A program made the translations under genes and the position numbers. Below, one piece after another: positions 7,412-14,232 of a stretch of 14,232 bases of DNA (within the stretch, counting starts at the first letter, position 1; the number at the start of each line of letters is the position of its first letter). The DNA is from Gammaproteobacteria bacterium (GTDB lineage: Bacteria; Pseudomonadota; Gammaproteobacteria; UBA4575), in contig JANQKJ010000222.1 of NCBI GenBank assembly GCA_028281205.1, positions 1 to 14,232 of the forward strand. The letters run 5' to 3'. The notes beneath the pieces are model-generated. The model was not told the origin of the DNA, did no database searches, and saw only the letters and a program-made list of their open reading frames with translations.

Positions 7412-9403
7412 GTGGAAAATAATAAAGAGCTAGCCAATGCCATTCGAGCATTGAGTATGGATGCCATTCAACAGGCCAACTCAGGCCACCCTGGTGCACC
7501 CATGGGGATGGCAGATATTGCACAGGTGTTGTGGAGAAACCATTTAAGACATAACCCTAAAGACCCACACTGGATCAATCGTGACAGATTTGTATTATCA
7601 AATGGTCATGGCTCAATGTTGATCTATTCCTTGCTGCATTTAAGTGGCTATGACCTGTCTATAGAAGAAATCAAAAACTTCCGCCAATTGCACTCTAAAA
7701 CGCCGGGACATCCGGAAGTAGGTGAAGCTCCGGGTGTAGAAACAACTACAGGACCGTTAGGTCAGGGGATTGCCAATGCAGTCGGAATGGCGCTGGCAGA
7801 AAAAATGCTGGCAGCACAGTTCAACCAACAAGATAACAGCTTAATTGATCATTTTACCTACGTTTTTGCAGGAGATGGCTGCCTAATGGAGGGTATTTCC
7901 CACGAGGCATGTTCCCTGGCGGGTACCTTGAAGTTGGGTAAGTTGATTGTCTTTTACGATAACAATGGCATTTCTATCGATGGAGAAGTAAAGAACTGGT
8001 TTACTGAGGATGTAGCGCAGCGTTTTGAATCTTACGGTTGGCATGTGGTGCGTAATATTGATGGGCATGATAGCGATGCAGTTGAGCAGGCAATACAACA
8101 AGCTAAGAATAATACTGAACAACCAACACTTATAGATTGCAAAACAATTATTGGTTGGGGTTCGCCAAACAAGCAGGGAACGGGTGGAGTGCATGGTGCT
8201 CCATTAGGTGATGATGAGGTTAATTTAGTCAGGGAAACAATCGGTTGGGATTATCCTCCATTTGAAATTCCAGACCATATATATCAAGCATGGGATGCTT
8301 GTGAGTATGGATCTAAACTGCAAAGTGATTGGCAACAACGTTTCACTGAGTACCAGAACAAATATCCTGAACTTGCCAGTGAGCTAACCCGCCGCATGCA
8401 AGGAACAATACCGGCTAACTGGGAAGCAGAATCGACTAAAGCATTGTATGCAATCAACGAACAAGCTCAGGCGGTTGCTACGCGCAAGGCATCTGAGATA
8501 GCGTTGGAAGCAATTGGTCCGCTACTACCAGAATTAATAGGTGGATCAGCCGATCTTACACCTTCCAATAACACTTGGTGGTCAGGGTCAAAAGAAGTTA
8601 GTGCTGACGATGCCTCAGGTAATTATATCCGCTATGGTGTGCGTGAATTTGCCATGTCTGCAATAATGAATGGCTTAGCACTTCATGGTGGCTTTATTCC
8701 TTATGCAGGTACATTTTTAACTTTCTCAGATTATGCACGTAATGCTGTACGCATGGCAGCATTAATGAATATACCTAGTTTATTTGTATATACTCATGAC
8801 TCAATTGGTCTGGGTGAAGATGGGCCAACACATCAGTCGGTTGAGCATTTAGCAAGTCTGCGTAACATTCCTAACTTAATGGTATGGCGTCCATGTGACA
8901 CGGTAGAGTCTATGGTGGCATGGAAAAATAGTATTGAATGCAAACACCCAGCGGCGTTAGCATTTTCGCGCCAAGGCACTCCTTTCATGCAGCGTAATGC
9001 AGAGCAAATTGAGCAAATAAGAAAAGGTGCCTATGTGCTTTTCGATAGCGCAGGTGAAACGCAGCTTATTATCATAGCCACGGGTAGTGAAGTAGGTATT
9101 GCTATGCAAGCCGCGCAACAGCTCAGCGATGAAGGTATTGGCGTGCGTTTGGTGTCTATGCCGAGTTGTGATGTATTTGAGTTACAGGACGAAGCATATA
9201 AACAGTCAGTGTTACCAAAGCAGGTTCGCGCTAGAATAGCAGTAGAGGCTGGAGTCAGTGATTATTGGTGCAAATATGTCGGTTTGGATGGCGCAGTGGT
9301 CGGCATTGACCAATTTGGTGCCTCGGCACCAGGCAATGTGCTCATGGAGCATTTTGGATTTACTCCAGAAAACATCGTGCAGCGTGCACGTGAATTAATA
9401 TAG
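7412..9403 (+). CDS. tkt: Transketolase
   Basis: Transketolase moves two-carbon ketol units between sugar phosphates (for example xylulose 5-phosphate to ribose 5-phosphate) using thiamine diphosphate and a divalent metal, in the non-oxidative pentose-phosphate pathway or the Calvin cycle. The 663 residues match E. coli TktA in length and almost in numbering: His 26 (SGHPGAPMG), His 66 (SNGHGS), His 100 (KTPGHPE), the thiamine diphosphate motif starting GDGCLMEG (154-161) and ending at Asn 185, His 261, catalytic Glu 412 (VREFAMSA) and GEDGPTHQSVEHL. The start is GTG at 7412: an in-frame stop lies at 7397-7399, and the protein then begins KELANAIRALSMDA in register with known enzymes. No clear Shine-Dalgarno sequence precedes it; TAAG 11 bases upstream is the nearest. 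It is the first gene of the carbon cluster, 30 bases ahead of gap. Confidence 0.98.
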   Translation: MENNKELANAIRALSMDAIQQANSGHPGAPMGMADIAQVLWRNHLRHNPKDPHWINRDRFVLSNGHGSMLIYSLLHLSGYDLSIEEIKNFRQLHSKTPGHPEVGEAPGVETTTGPLGQGIANAVGMALAEKMLAAQFNQQDNSLIDHFTYVFAGDGCLMEGISHEACSLAGTLKLGKLIVFYDNNGISIDGEVKNWFTEDVAQRFESYGWHVVRNIDGHDSDAVEQAIQQAKNNTEQPTLIDCKTIIGWGSPNKQGTGGVHGAPLGDDEVNLVRETIGWDYPPFEIPDHIYQAWDACEYGSKLQSDWQQRFTEYQNKYPELASELTRRMQGTIPANWEAESTKALYAINEQAQAVATRKASEIALEAIGPLLPELIGGSADLTPSNNTWWSGSKEVSADDASGNYIRYGVREFAMSAIMNGLALHGGFIPYAGTFLTFSDYARNAVRMAALMNIPSLFVYTHDSIGLGEDGPTHQSVEHLASLRNIPNLMVWRPCDTVESMVAWKNSIECKHPAALAFSRQGTPFMQRNAEQIEQIRKGAYVLFDSAGETQLIIIATGSEVGIAMQAAQQLSDEGIGVRLVSMPSCDVFELQDEAYKQSVLPKQVRARIAVEAGVSDYWCKYVGLDGAVVGIDQFGASAPGNVLMEHFGFTPENIVQRARELI

Positions 9404-9433
9404 TCATAGATAATACAAGAGGAACAGAAAAGC

Positions 9434-10447
9434 ATGGCAATTAAAGTTGCAATTAATGGATATGGAAGAATTGGACGCAATATCATGCGTGCCTTATATG
9501 AGTCTGGTCGCACAGATGAAATTAAAGTGGTAGCGATTAATGATCTAGGAGATACACACACTAATGCGCATTTAACCCGTTATGATTCTGCGCATGGCAA
9601 ATTTAACGGTAGTGTCGAAGTTGATGGTGATTATATTGTTGTTAATGGTGACCGTATTCGTGTGTGCTCTGAGCGCGATCCAGCAAAATTGCCATGGAAA
9701 GAGTTGGGTGTTGATGTTGTCCATGAATCGACAGGTTTTTTTGCGAATAAAGAAAAAGCCTCTGCGCATTTAGCAGCAGGTGCAAGCAAAGTCATTATTT
9801 CAGCACCCGGCGGCAATGATGTTGACGCAACTATTGTGTACGGCGTTAACCATGATGTCTTAAAAGTGTCTGACACTGTCATTTCAAATGCATCGTGTAC
9901 CACTAATTGTCTGGCGCCACTGGTAAAACCTTTACATGAAAAAATTGGTGTCGAACAAGGTGTGATGACAACCATACATGCCTACACTAATGATCAGGTA
10001 TTAACAGACGTATTCCATAAAGATTTGCGTCGTGCACGTTCTGCTACTCAATCTATGATACCTACTAAAACAGGTGCAGCCGTAGCAGTGGGGTTAGTAT
10101 TGCCAGAGTTAAATGGAAGGTTGGATGGTTTCTCAATGCGGGTGCCAACGATTAATGTTTCAGTAGTGGATTTAACATTCACAGCCGCGCGCGATACAAC
10201 GATCGAAGAAGTTAACAGTGTTATGCATGAAGCGTCTGCCGGTGCTCTTAAAGGAGTACTTGAATATAACGACGAGCCTCTTGTGTCATGTGACTTTAAC
10301 CATAATCCTGCATCATCAGTATTTGATGCGTCGTTAACAAAAGTTATGGGCGGTAACTTAGTCAAGGTACTGTCTTGGTATGATAACGAGTGGGGTTTCT
10401 CTAACCGTATGTTGGATACGACGGTAGCATTAGTTAACGCAAAGTAA
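9434..10447 (+). CDS. gap: Glyceraldehyde-3-phosphate dehydrogenase, type I
   Basis: The enzyme interconverts glyceraldehyde 3-phosphate and 1,3-bisphosphoglycerate with a nicotinamide cofactor, in the cytosol. The 337-residue sequence is complete: Rossmann loop NGYGRIGR (8-15), catalytic Cys 155 in ASCTTNC, catalytic His 182 in TTIHAYTND, and the C-terminal signature WYDNEWGFSNRM. The substrate-binding stretch reads MIPTKTGAA, as in true GAPDHs, whereas E. coli Epd (erythrose 4-phosphate dehydrogenase) differs there; this favours GAPDH even though the order tkt-gap-pgk resembles the tkt-epd-pgk order of enterics. The cofactor loop reads NDLGD (36-40), which fits NAD use but does not settle NAD against NADP. 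The ribosome binding site AGAGGA (9418-9423) precedes the ATG. It sits 30 bases after tkt, presumably in the same transcript. Confidence 0.95.
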   Translation: MAIKVAINGYGRIGRNIMRALYESGRTDEIKVVAINDLGDTHTNAHLTRYDSAHGKFNGSVEVDGDYIVVNGDRIRVCSERDPAKLPWKELGVDVVHESTGFFANKEKASAHLAAGASKVIISAPGGNDVDATIVYGVNHDVLKVSDTVISNASCTTNCLAPLVKPLHEKIGVEQGVMTTIHAYTNDQVLTDVFHKDLRRARSATQSMIPTKTGAAVAVGLVLPELNGRLDGFSMRVPTINVSVVDLTFTAARDTTIEEVNSVMHEASAGALKGVLEYNDEPLVSCDFNHNPASSVFDASLTKVMGGNLVKVLSWYDNEWGFSNRMLDTTVALVNAK

Positions 10448-10505
10448 ATTTAGCAGGCAGGCTACAAGCACTGATTACTGTGTTAAAAATAAATTCAAAA
10501 TACTC

Positions 10506-10522
10506 GCTTATTACATATAAGC
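10506..10522 (+). other. Small hairpin 1 in the gap-pgk spacer
   Basis: GCTTAT (10506-10511) and ATAAGC (10517-10522) are perfect complements around a five-base loop TACAT. A TTTT stretch follows three bases after the stem. The stem is AT-rich, so termination would be partial at best; it may mark an attenuation point or the 3' end of a processed gap message. Confidence 0.4.
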
Positions 10523-10553
10523 TGCGTTTTCTCATTCATTTTTGCCTTGTACT

Positions 10554-10569
10554 CAGCGCTTTCGCGCTG
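10554..10569 (+). other. GC-rich hairpin 2 just upstream of the pgk start
   Basis: CAGCGC (10554-10559) and GCGCTG (10564-10569) form a perfect six-pair, strongly GC stem with loop TTTC, in otherwise AT-rich sequence, followed by CCTTTAT. It ends 17 bases before the chosen pgk ATG. It could stabilise the 5' end of a processed pgk-pyk message, act as a weak attenuator, or affect ribosome access. Its position inside the reading frame extended upstream from pgk argues that this stretch is leader and not coding. Confidence 0.55.
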
Positions 10570-10586
10570 CCTTTATAGTATCTAGT

Positions 10587-11768
10587 ATGTCTCATGTATT
10601 GACTATGGCAGAACAGGAGCTGGCAAATAGACGGCTCCTAATTCGCCAGGATCTTAATGTTCCCATAAAGGATGGCGTCATAACTAATGATGCACGCATC
10701 CGTGCTTCTGTTCCGACCCTAAAGTTAGCATTATCTAAAGGTGCTGCAGTCATGGTGATGTCTCATCTTGGCCGTCCAACAGAAGGACAGCCAGAGGATA
10801 AATTCAGTTTGCAGCCGGTAGCGGACGCATTAAGTGCAGAGCTAGGCCAGTCAGTTGTATTAGTCAAAGATTGGATTGATGGTTGCGAGGTAAACCCAGG
10901 GCAAGTTGTGCTGTGTGAGAATGTACGCTTTTTGCCAGGGGAGAAAAAGTGTGAAGATGCGCTTGCGAAAAAGATGGCAGCTTTATGCGACATTTACGTT
11001 ATGGATGCATTTGGTACTGCACATCGTGCACAAGCTTCGACTTATGGAGTTGCAAAGTTTGCCCCGTCTGCATGTGCAGGGCCGTTACTTGCTACTGAAC
11101 TAGATGCTCTAGAAAAAGCGTTACAAGAGCCACAACGTCCTATGGTAGCTATAGTGGGTGGGTCCAAAGTCTCGACAAAGTTAACTTTATTAGAACAGCT
11201 AATTGATAAAGTTGATCAACTTGTTGTTGGCGGTGGCATTGCCAACACATTTATTGCAGCCGCAGGGTATCCAGTTGGCAAGTCACTGTATGAAGCGGAT
11301 TTAGTTGATGTGGCGAAACAATTAATACAAACGGCTAAGCAGCGTGGTGCAGATATCCCGATTCCCACCGATGTTGTTTGTGCTAAAGAATTTTCTGACA
11401 CAGCAACAGCGCAGATCAAGGCTGTTTCTGACGTCGCCGATGACGACATGATATTGGATGTAGGGCCGGACACTGCTGCATATTTGAGTTCATTAATGCA
11501 AGCTGCGGGTACAATTGTTTGGAATGGTCCAGTTGGTGTATTTGAAATTCCACAATTTGCCCAAGCAACATCAAAACTGTCACATGCCATTGCCAGTAGC
11601 CAAGCATTTTCAATCGCTGGTGGTGGAGACACAGTTGCGGCTATCGACAAATTTAATGTTGCTGAAGACATTTCCTATATTTCAACCGGGGGAGGCGCTT
11701 TCTTAGAATTTTTAGAAGGCAAGTTACTGCCTGCAGTAGAAATCCTTCAGCAGCGTGCACAAGGATAA
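10587..11768 (+). CDS. pgk: Phosphoglycerate kinase
   Basis: Pgk transfers phosphate between 1,3-bisphosphoglycerate and ADP, giving 3-phosphoglycerate and ATP, reversibly, as a cytosolic monomer. The 393-residue product (E. coli 387) has the N-domain substrate site RQDLNVP (20-26) and DARIRAS (35-41), the SHLGRP motif (59-64), DAFGTAHRAQAS, the hinge VGGSKVSTKL, the nucleotide-site segments WNGPVGVFE and AGGGDT, and ends near ISTGGGAFLEFLEG. The start is placed at ATG 10587, giving MSHVLTMAEQEL, which lines up with the E. coli N-terminus MSVIKMTDLDL. The frame is open further upstream, but that stretch has no family similarity and contains a perfect hairpin. No Shine-Dalgarno sequence is apparent before 10587. 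The gap to gap is 139 bases; pyk follows after nine bases. Confidence 0.96.
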   Translation: MSHVLTMAEQELANRRLLIRQDLNVPIKDGVITNDARIRASVPTLKLALSKGAAVMVMSHLGRPTEGQPEDKFSLQPVADALSAELGQSVVLVKDWIDGCEVNPGQVVLCENVRFLPGEKKCEDALAKKMAALCDIYVMDAFGTAHRAQASTYGVAKFAPSACAGPLLATELDALEKALQEPQRPMVAIVGGSKVSTKLTLLEQLIDKVDQLVVGGGIANTFIAAAGYPVGKSLYEADLVDVAKQLIQTAKQRGADIPIPTDVVCAKEFSDTATAQIKAVSDVADDDMILDVGPDTAAYLSSLMQAAGTIVWNGPVGVFEIPQFAQATSKLSHAIASSQAFSIAGGGDTVAAIDKFNVAEDISYISTGGGAFLEFLEGKLLPAVEILQQRAQG

Positions 11769-11777
11769 GTAAACAGC

Positions 11778-13253
11778 ATGATGCATCGACGCACAAAAAT
11801 TATTGTTACTCTGGGTCCGGCCACAGACGATGAACAGGTCATGGCAAGTTTGATTGATGCAGGTATTGATTTAGTACGTTTGAATTTTTCACATGGTTCT
11901 ATTCAAGAACATAAGCGTCGTGTTGAAATGGTACGCAGAATTAGTGCAGAAAAAAGTTATAACGTCGGTATTCTGGGTGATCTGCAAGGTGCAAAATTAC
12001 GTATAGGTCGGTTCATTGATAACAAAATCACTTTGCAGGCGGGAGATAAATTCAATCTGGATGCTGAGCTTGATTTAGAGTCAGGTACGCAAGAAGTAGT
12101 CGGGTTTACTTATAAAGGCTTGATCAACGATGTATCAGTCGGTGATGTTTTGCTGTTGGATGATGGTCGTATCGCGTTAGAAGTGTGGGCCATTGAAGGT
12201 AAGGTGATTCAAACTACGGTACTGATTGGTGGTGATCTATCAAGTAATAAAGGCATGAACCGTAAAGGTGGCGGCCTTTCCGCAGCATGTATTACGCAAA
12301 AAGATATTGAAGACATTTCTTACGTACATGAATTGGATTTGGATTATATAGCTGTATCATTTCTTAAAAGTGCTAGCGATATTCAGCAAGTCAGAAAATT
12401 ATTAAAGGATCATGATAGTGATGTGTCTATTGTGGCTAAAATTGAAACCACTGAAGCGATTGAGCACATTGATGAAATTTTAGAATGTTCCGAAGCAATT
12501 ATGATTGCACGTGGCGATTTGGGTGTAGAAATTGGCGATGCTGAAGTGCCGGGGGTACAGAAAAAGCTAATCCATAAAGCACAGAAGACTAATTGTTTGG
12601 CTATCACCGCGACACAAATGATGGAGTCGATGGTGCATAGCCCTATTCCCACACGTGCGGAAGTCTCAGACGTAGCTAATGCAGTACTGGATGGTACCGA
12701 TGCCGTTATGCTGTCGGGCGAAACGGCAGTGGGTGAATACCCTGTGGAAGTGGTTAAAGCAATGAGTAGGATTTGCCGCGCATCAGAAGTGCAAGAAGCA
12801 CAACGTCATACGCGTCGTAGTGAAATCAAATGTGAGCGTGTTGATGAGGGTATTGCCATGGCCACTATGTATTTAGCAAATCATCTAAACGTTGCCGCTA
12901 TTGCAGCGTTGACAGAATCAGGTTCAACACCATTATGGATGTCGCGCATTAGTTCAACTATTCCCATTTATGCCTTAACCCGACATATAAAAACGGCTCG
13001 TCGTGTCACTCTTTATCGAGGTGTATTTCCGGCGCCGATGAACTTTTTGGGTAAAACCCATGCGCAGGTGAATCATGCTGCAGTGCGTGTACTACAGAAT
13101 TGCCACGAGGTAGAGGATAATGACTTAGTGATTCTCACCAAGGGTGATCTTATGGGTGTTGATGGTGGTACCAATGCGCTTAAGGTATTACGAGTTGGGC
13201 ATTTGACGGAAGAAGAAAATGATCCGGAACATATTCATACGGATGACCACTAA
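11778..13253 (+). CDS. pyk: Pyruvate kinase, PykA-like
   Basis: Pyruvate kinase converts phosphoenolpyruvate and ADP to pyruvate and ATP in the cytosol; it is the committed glycolytic step of this cluster. The 491 residues are a little longer than E. coli PykA (480) because of a short acidic, His-rich tail (EEENDPEHIHTDDH). Visible motifs: RRTKIIVTLGPA (4-15), Arg 34 and NFSHG (36-40), DLQGAKLR (68-75), the B-domain GDVLLLDDG, the active-site Lys 221 with metal ligands Glu 223 (AKIETTEAI) and Asp 247 (IARGDLGVE), and TATQMMESM (277-285). The overall wording (LLLDDGR, NNKG-like SNKGMN, GGGLSAA) is closer to PykA than PykF. Position 72 is Ala where Pro is usual. Two ATGs in tandem open the gene; AAGGA at 11761-11765 precedes them. 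It is nine bases after pgk and very likely co-transcribed. Confidence 0.96.
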   Translation: MMHRRTKIIVTLGPATDDEQVMASLIDAGIDLVRLNFSHGSIQEHKRRVEMVRRISAEKSYNVGILGDLQGAKLRIGRFIDNKITLQAGDKFNLDAELDLESGTQEVVGFTYKGLINDVSVGDVLLLDDGRIALEVWAIEGKVIQTTVLIGGDLSSNKGMNRKGGGLSAACITQKDIEDISYVHELDLDYIAVSFLKSASDIQQVRKLLKDHDSDVSIVAKIETTEAIEHIDEILECSEAIMIARGDLGVEIGDAEVPGVQKKLIHKAQKTNCLAITATQMMESMVHSPIPTRAEVSDVANAVLDGTDAVMLSGETAVGEYPVEVVKAMSRICRASEVQEAQRHTRRSEIKCERVDEGIAMATMYLANHLNVAAIAALTESGSTPLWMSRISSTIPIYALTRHIKTARRVTLYRGVFPAPMNFLGKTHAQVNHAAVRVLQNCHEVEDNDLVILTKGDLMGVDGGTNALKVLRVGHLTEEENDPEHIHTDDH

Positions 13254-13262
13254 AGCATGTAT

Positions 13263-13295
13263 ATGAGTTTTTAGTCACGGTGACACATAACTCAT
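13263..13295. repeat. Nested 33-bp dyad between pyk and fba
   Basis: An outer perfect inverted repeat ATGAGTT (13263-13269) and AACTCAT (13289-13295) encloses an inner perfect inverted repeat GTCAC (13274-13278) and GTGAC (13280-13284), all centred on the same base, 13279. Counting both arms, 13 of 16 symmetric positions match. The inner right arm overlaps the candidate -35 box of fba. This could be an operator for a dimeric regulator, or a hairpin in the pyk 3' end; only TTT follows, so it is a poor terminator. Confidence 0.6.
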
Positions 13296-13307
13296 TTAGG
13301 GTAGAAT
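13280..13307 (+). promoter_or_regulatory. Candidate sigma-70 promoter for fba
   Basis: GTGACA (13280-13285; five of six matches to TTGACA) and TAGAAT (13302-13307; five of six matches to TATAAT) are 16 bases apart. Transcription would start near 13314, about 24 bases before the GTG start codon. The match is good by eye and lies in the only sizeable spacer between pyk and fba, so fba may have its own promoter in addition to readthrough from pyk. Confidence 0.5.
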
Positions 13308-13322
13308 ATAGGCAAATTTTTT

Positions 13323-13328
13323 AAGGAG
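13323..13328 (+). promoter_or_regulatory. fba: Strong ribosome binding site of fba (decides the GTG start)
   Basis: AAGGAG, within TTAAGGAGT, is the best Shine-Dalgarno sequence among the carbon-cluster genes. It is nine bases from the GTG at 13338, an ideal distance. An ATG at 13330 is only one base away and opens a three-codon frame ending in TGA that overlaps the GTG, so the site favours the GTG. Confidence 0.75.
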
Positions 13329-13337
13329 TATGAACAA

Positions 13338-14232
13338 GTGAGCGTAGAAGAGTTAAAACAAATAGCAAAAGCAATGGTGGCACCAGGCAAGGGTATTTTA
13401 GCCATGGATGAAAGCCATCCTACATGTGGCAAGCGCTTCAAGGCGTTAGGTATTCCGGAAACTGAAGAAATGCGTCAAGCATATCGGGACATGTTAGTGA
13501 CGACATCAGGTTTGTCCGACTACATTAGTGGTGCGATTCTATTTGATGAGACTATTCGGCAAACTTTACTCGACGGTACTCCGTTCCCTAAGTACCTGAG
13601 TGACAACGGAATTATCCCAGGTATTAAAGTCGACGCGGGAGCAAAACCACTGGCAGGCCACACTGATGAAAAAGTCACAGAAGGCTTGGATGGCTTGCGT
13701 GAGCGCTTTAGTGAATACTACGAACTGGGAGCACGTTTCTCAAAATGGCGTGCAGTCATAACTATTGGTGAGCATATTCCTAGTTGGGCATGTATAGAAG
13801 CCAATGCCCATGCACTGGCACGTTATGCCAAGCTTAGCCAAGAGGCAGGTATTGTGCCTATTGTTGAGCCTGAAGTACTGATGGACGGTGATCACTCTAT
13901 TGAGCGCAGTTATGAAGTTACTGAATTGGCGCAACGTATTACTTTCCAGCACTTGCGTAACCAAGGCGTGCTTATGGAAGGCATGGTACTTAAACCAAGC
14001 ATGGTAATCTCGGGAGCGAGCGCGAGTAATCGTGCCGACGTTGAAACTGTAGCTAGAGAGACTGTACGCTGCTTGTTAAATACCGTCCCTGCAAGCGTTC
14101 CTGGAATTGCATTCCTGTCCGGTGGTCAATCAGATGAAGAAGCAAGCTCACACTTAAATGCAATGCATAACTTAGGTATCGATTTGCCATGGGGATTAAC
14201 TTTCTCCTATGGTCGTGCATTACAACATGCTT
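13338..14232 (+). CDS. fba: Fructose-bisphosphate aldolase, class I (3' partial)
   Basis: The frame from GTG 13338 is open to the right edge, giving 298 residues without a stop; class I enzymes are commonly about 340-360 long, so the C-terminus lies beyond the window. The enzyme cleaves or forms fructose 1,6-bisphosphate from dihydroxyacetone phosphate and glyceraldehyde 3-phosphate through a Schiff base, without metal. Motifs in class I order: GILAMDES (19-26, Asp 24), GIKVDAGAKPLAG (95-107, Lys 98), SKWRAV (135-140, Lys 137), EPEVLMDGDH (177-186), the Schiff-base Lys 219 in GMVLKPSMV, FLSGGQSDEEAS (259-270), and SYGRAL (290-295). These align with rabbit Asp 33, Lys 107, Lys 146, Glu 187 and Lys 229 as I recall them. 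There is no class II zinc-binding pattern. It follows pyk by 84 bases that contain a promoter-like sequence and a dyad. Confidence 0.95.
   Translation, partial: MSVEELKQIAKAMVAPGKGILAMDESHPTCGKRFKALGIPETEEMRQAYRDMLVTTSGLSDYISGAILFDETIRQTLLDGTPFPKYLSDNGIIPGIKVDAGAKPLAGHTDEKVTEGLDGLRERFSEYYELGARFSKWRAVITIGEHIPSWACIEANAHALARYAKLSQEAGIVPIVEPEVLMDGDHSIERSYEVTELAQRITFQHLRNQGVLMEGMVLKPSMVISGASASNRADVETVARETVRCLLNTVPASVPGIAFLSGGQSDEEASSHLNAMHNLGIDLPWGLTFSYGRALQHA

Noticed and set aside
9434..10447. Erythrose 4-phosphate dehydrogenase (Epd), given the tkt-x-pgk order
   Set aside because: The stretches HAYTNDQVLTD and MIPTKTGAA follow true GAPDH and not Epd.
11216..11671. Antisense open frame inside pgk
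   Set aside because: It lies opposite strongly conserved Pgk motifs, and its translation has no family features.
1..14232. Mobile element, prophage, CRISPR array or defence system
   Set aside because: No transposase, integrase, spaced direct-repeat array or defence-like domain was found; every gene is a recognised housekeeping or signalling gene.

Overview
The window looks like an ordinary chromosomal segment of a moderately AT-rich gammaproteobacterium. The evidence is a Pil-Chp type chemosensory kinase with a CheW-like partner, a PykA-type pyruvate kinase, and transketolase, GAPDH and phosphoglycerate kinase proteins with strong gammaproteobacterial character by motif and length. The genus cannot be fixed by eye. 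I see no insertion sequence, integrase, phage gene, CRISPR array, rRNA or tRNA. Coding density is high and the longest stretch without a gene is 221 bases.

Layout, left to right. (1) 1-3080, plus strand: the C-terminal part of a large hybrid histidine kinase of the ChpA/PilL type, whose reading frame is open through the left edge, followed 15 bases later by a CheW-like ChpC protein. These belong to the signalling branch that controls type IV pili. (2) 3086-6408, minus strand: rsmE (16S rRNA U1498 methyltransferase), then ahcY and metK. In transcription order metK and ahcY form a two-gene methyl-cycle unit (methionine to SAM, then SAH to homocysteine plus adenosine). A clear intrinsic terminator lies between ahcY and rsmE. 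(3) 6630-7190, plus strand: a thioredoxin-fold, peroxiredoxin-like protein divergent from metK. (4) 7412-14232, plus strand: tkt, gap, pgk, pyk and a class I fructose-bisphosphate aldolase gene that runs off the right edge. This is a central-carbon cluster covering the lower half of glycolysis/gluconeogenesis and the pentose-phosphate or Calvin-type rearrangements.

Two gene ends need care. The kinase has no visible start: the ATG at 120 is internal. The aldolase has no visible stop and is truncated by the window. The pgk start is best placed at the ATG at 10587, not at upstream TTG codons. Three genes appear to use non-ATG starts: rsmE (TTG), tkt (GTG) and fba (GTG).

No gene here looks like a new system. 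The parts worth a second look are non-coding: a degenerate repeat with two similar stem-loops in the tkt leader (7226-7373), two tandem hairpins between gap and pgk (10506-10569), and a nested dyad over a good promoter-like sequence between pyk and fba (13263-13307). These suggest that expression within the carbon cluster is tuned gene by gene, but that is inference.
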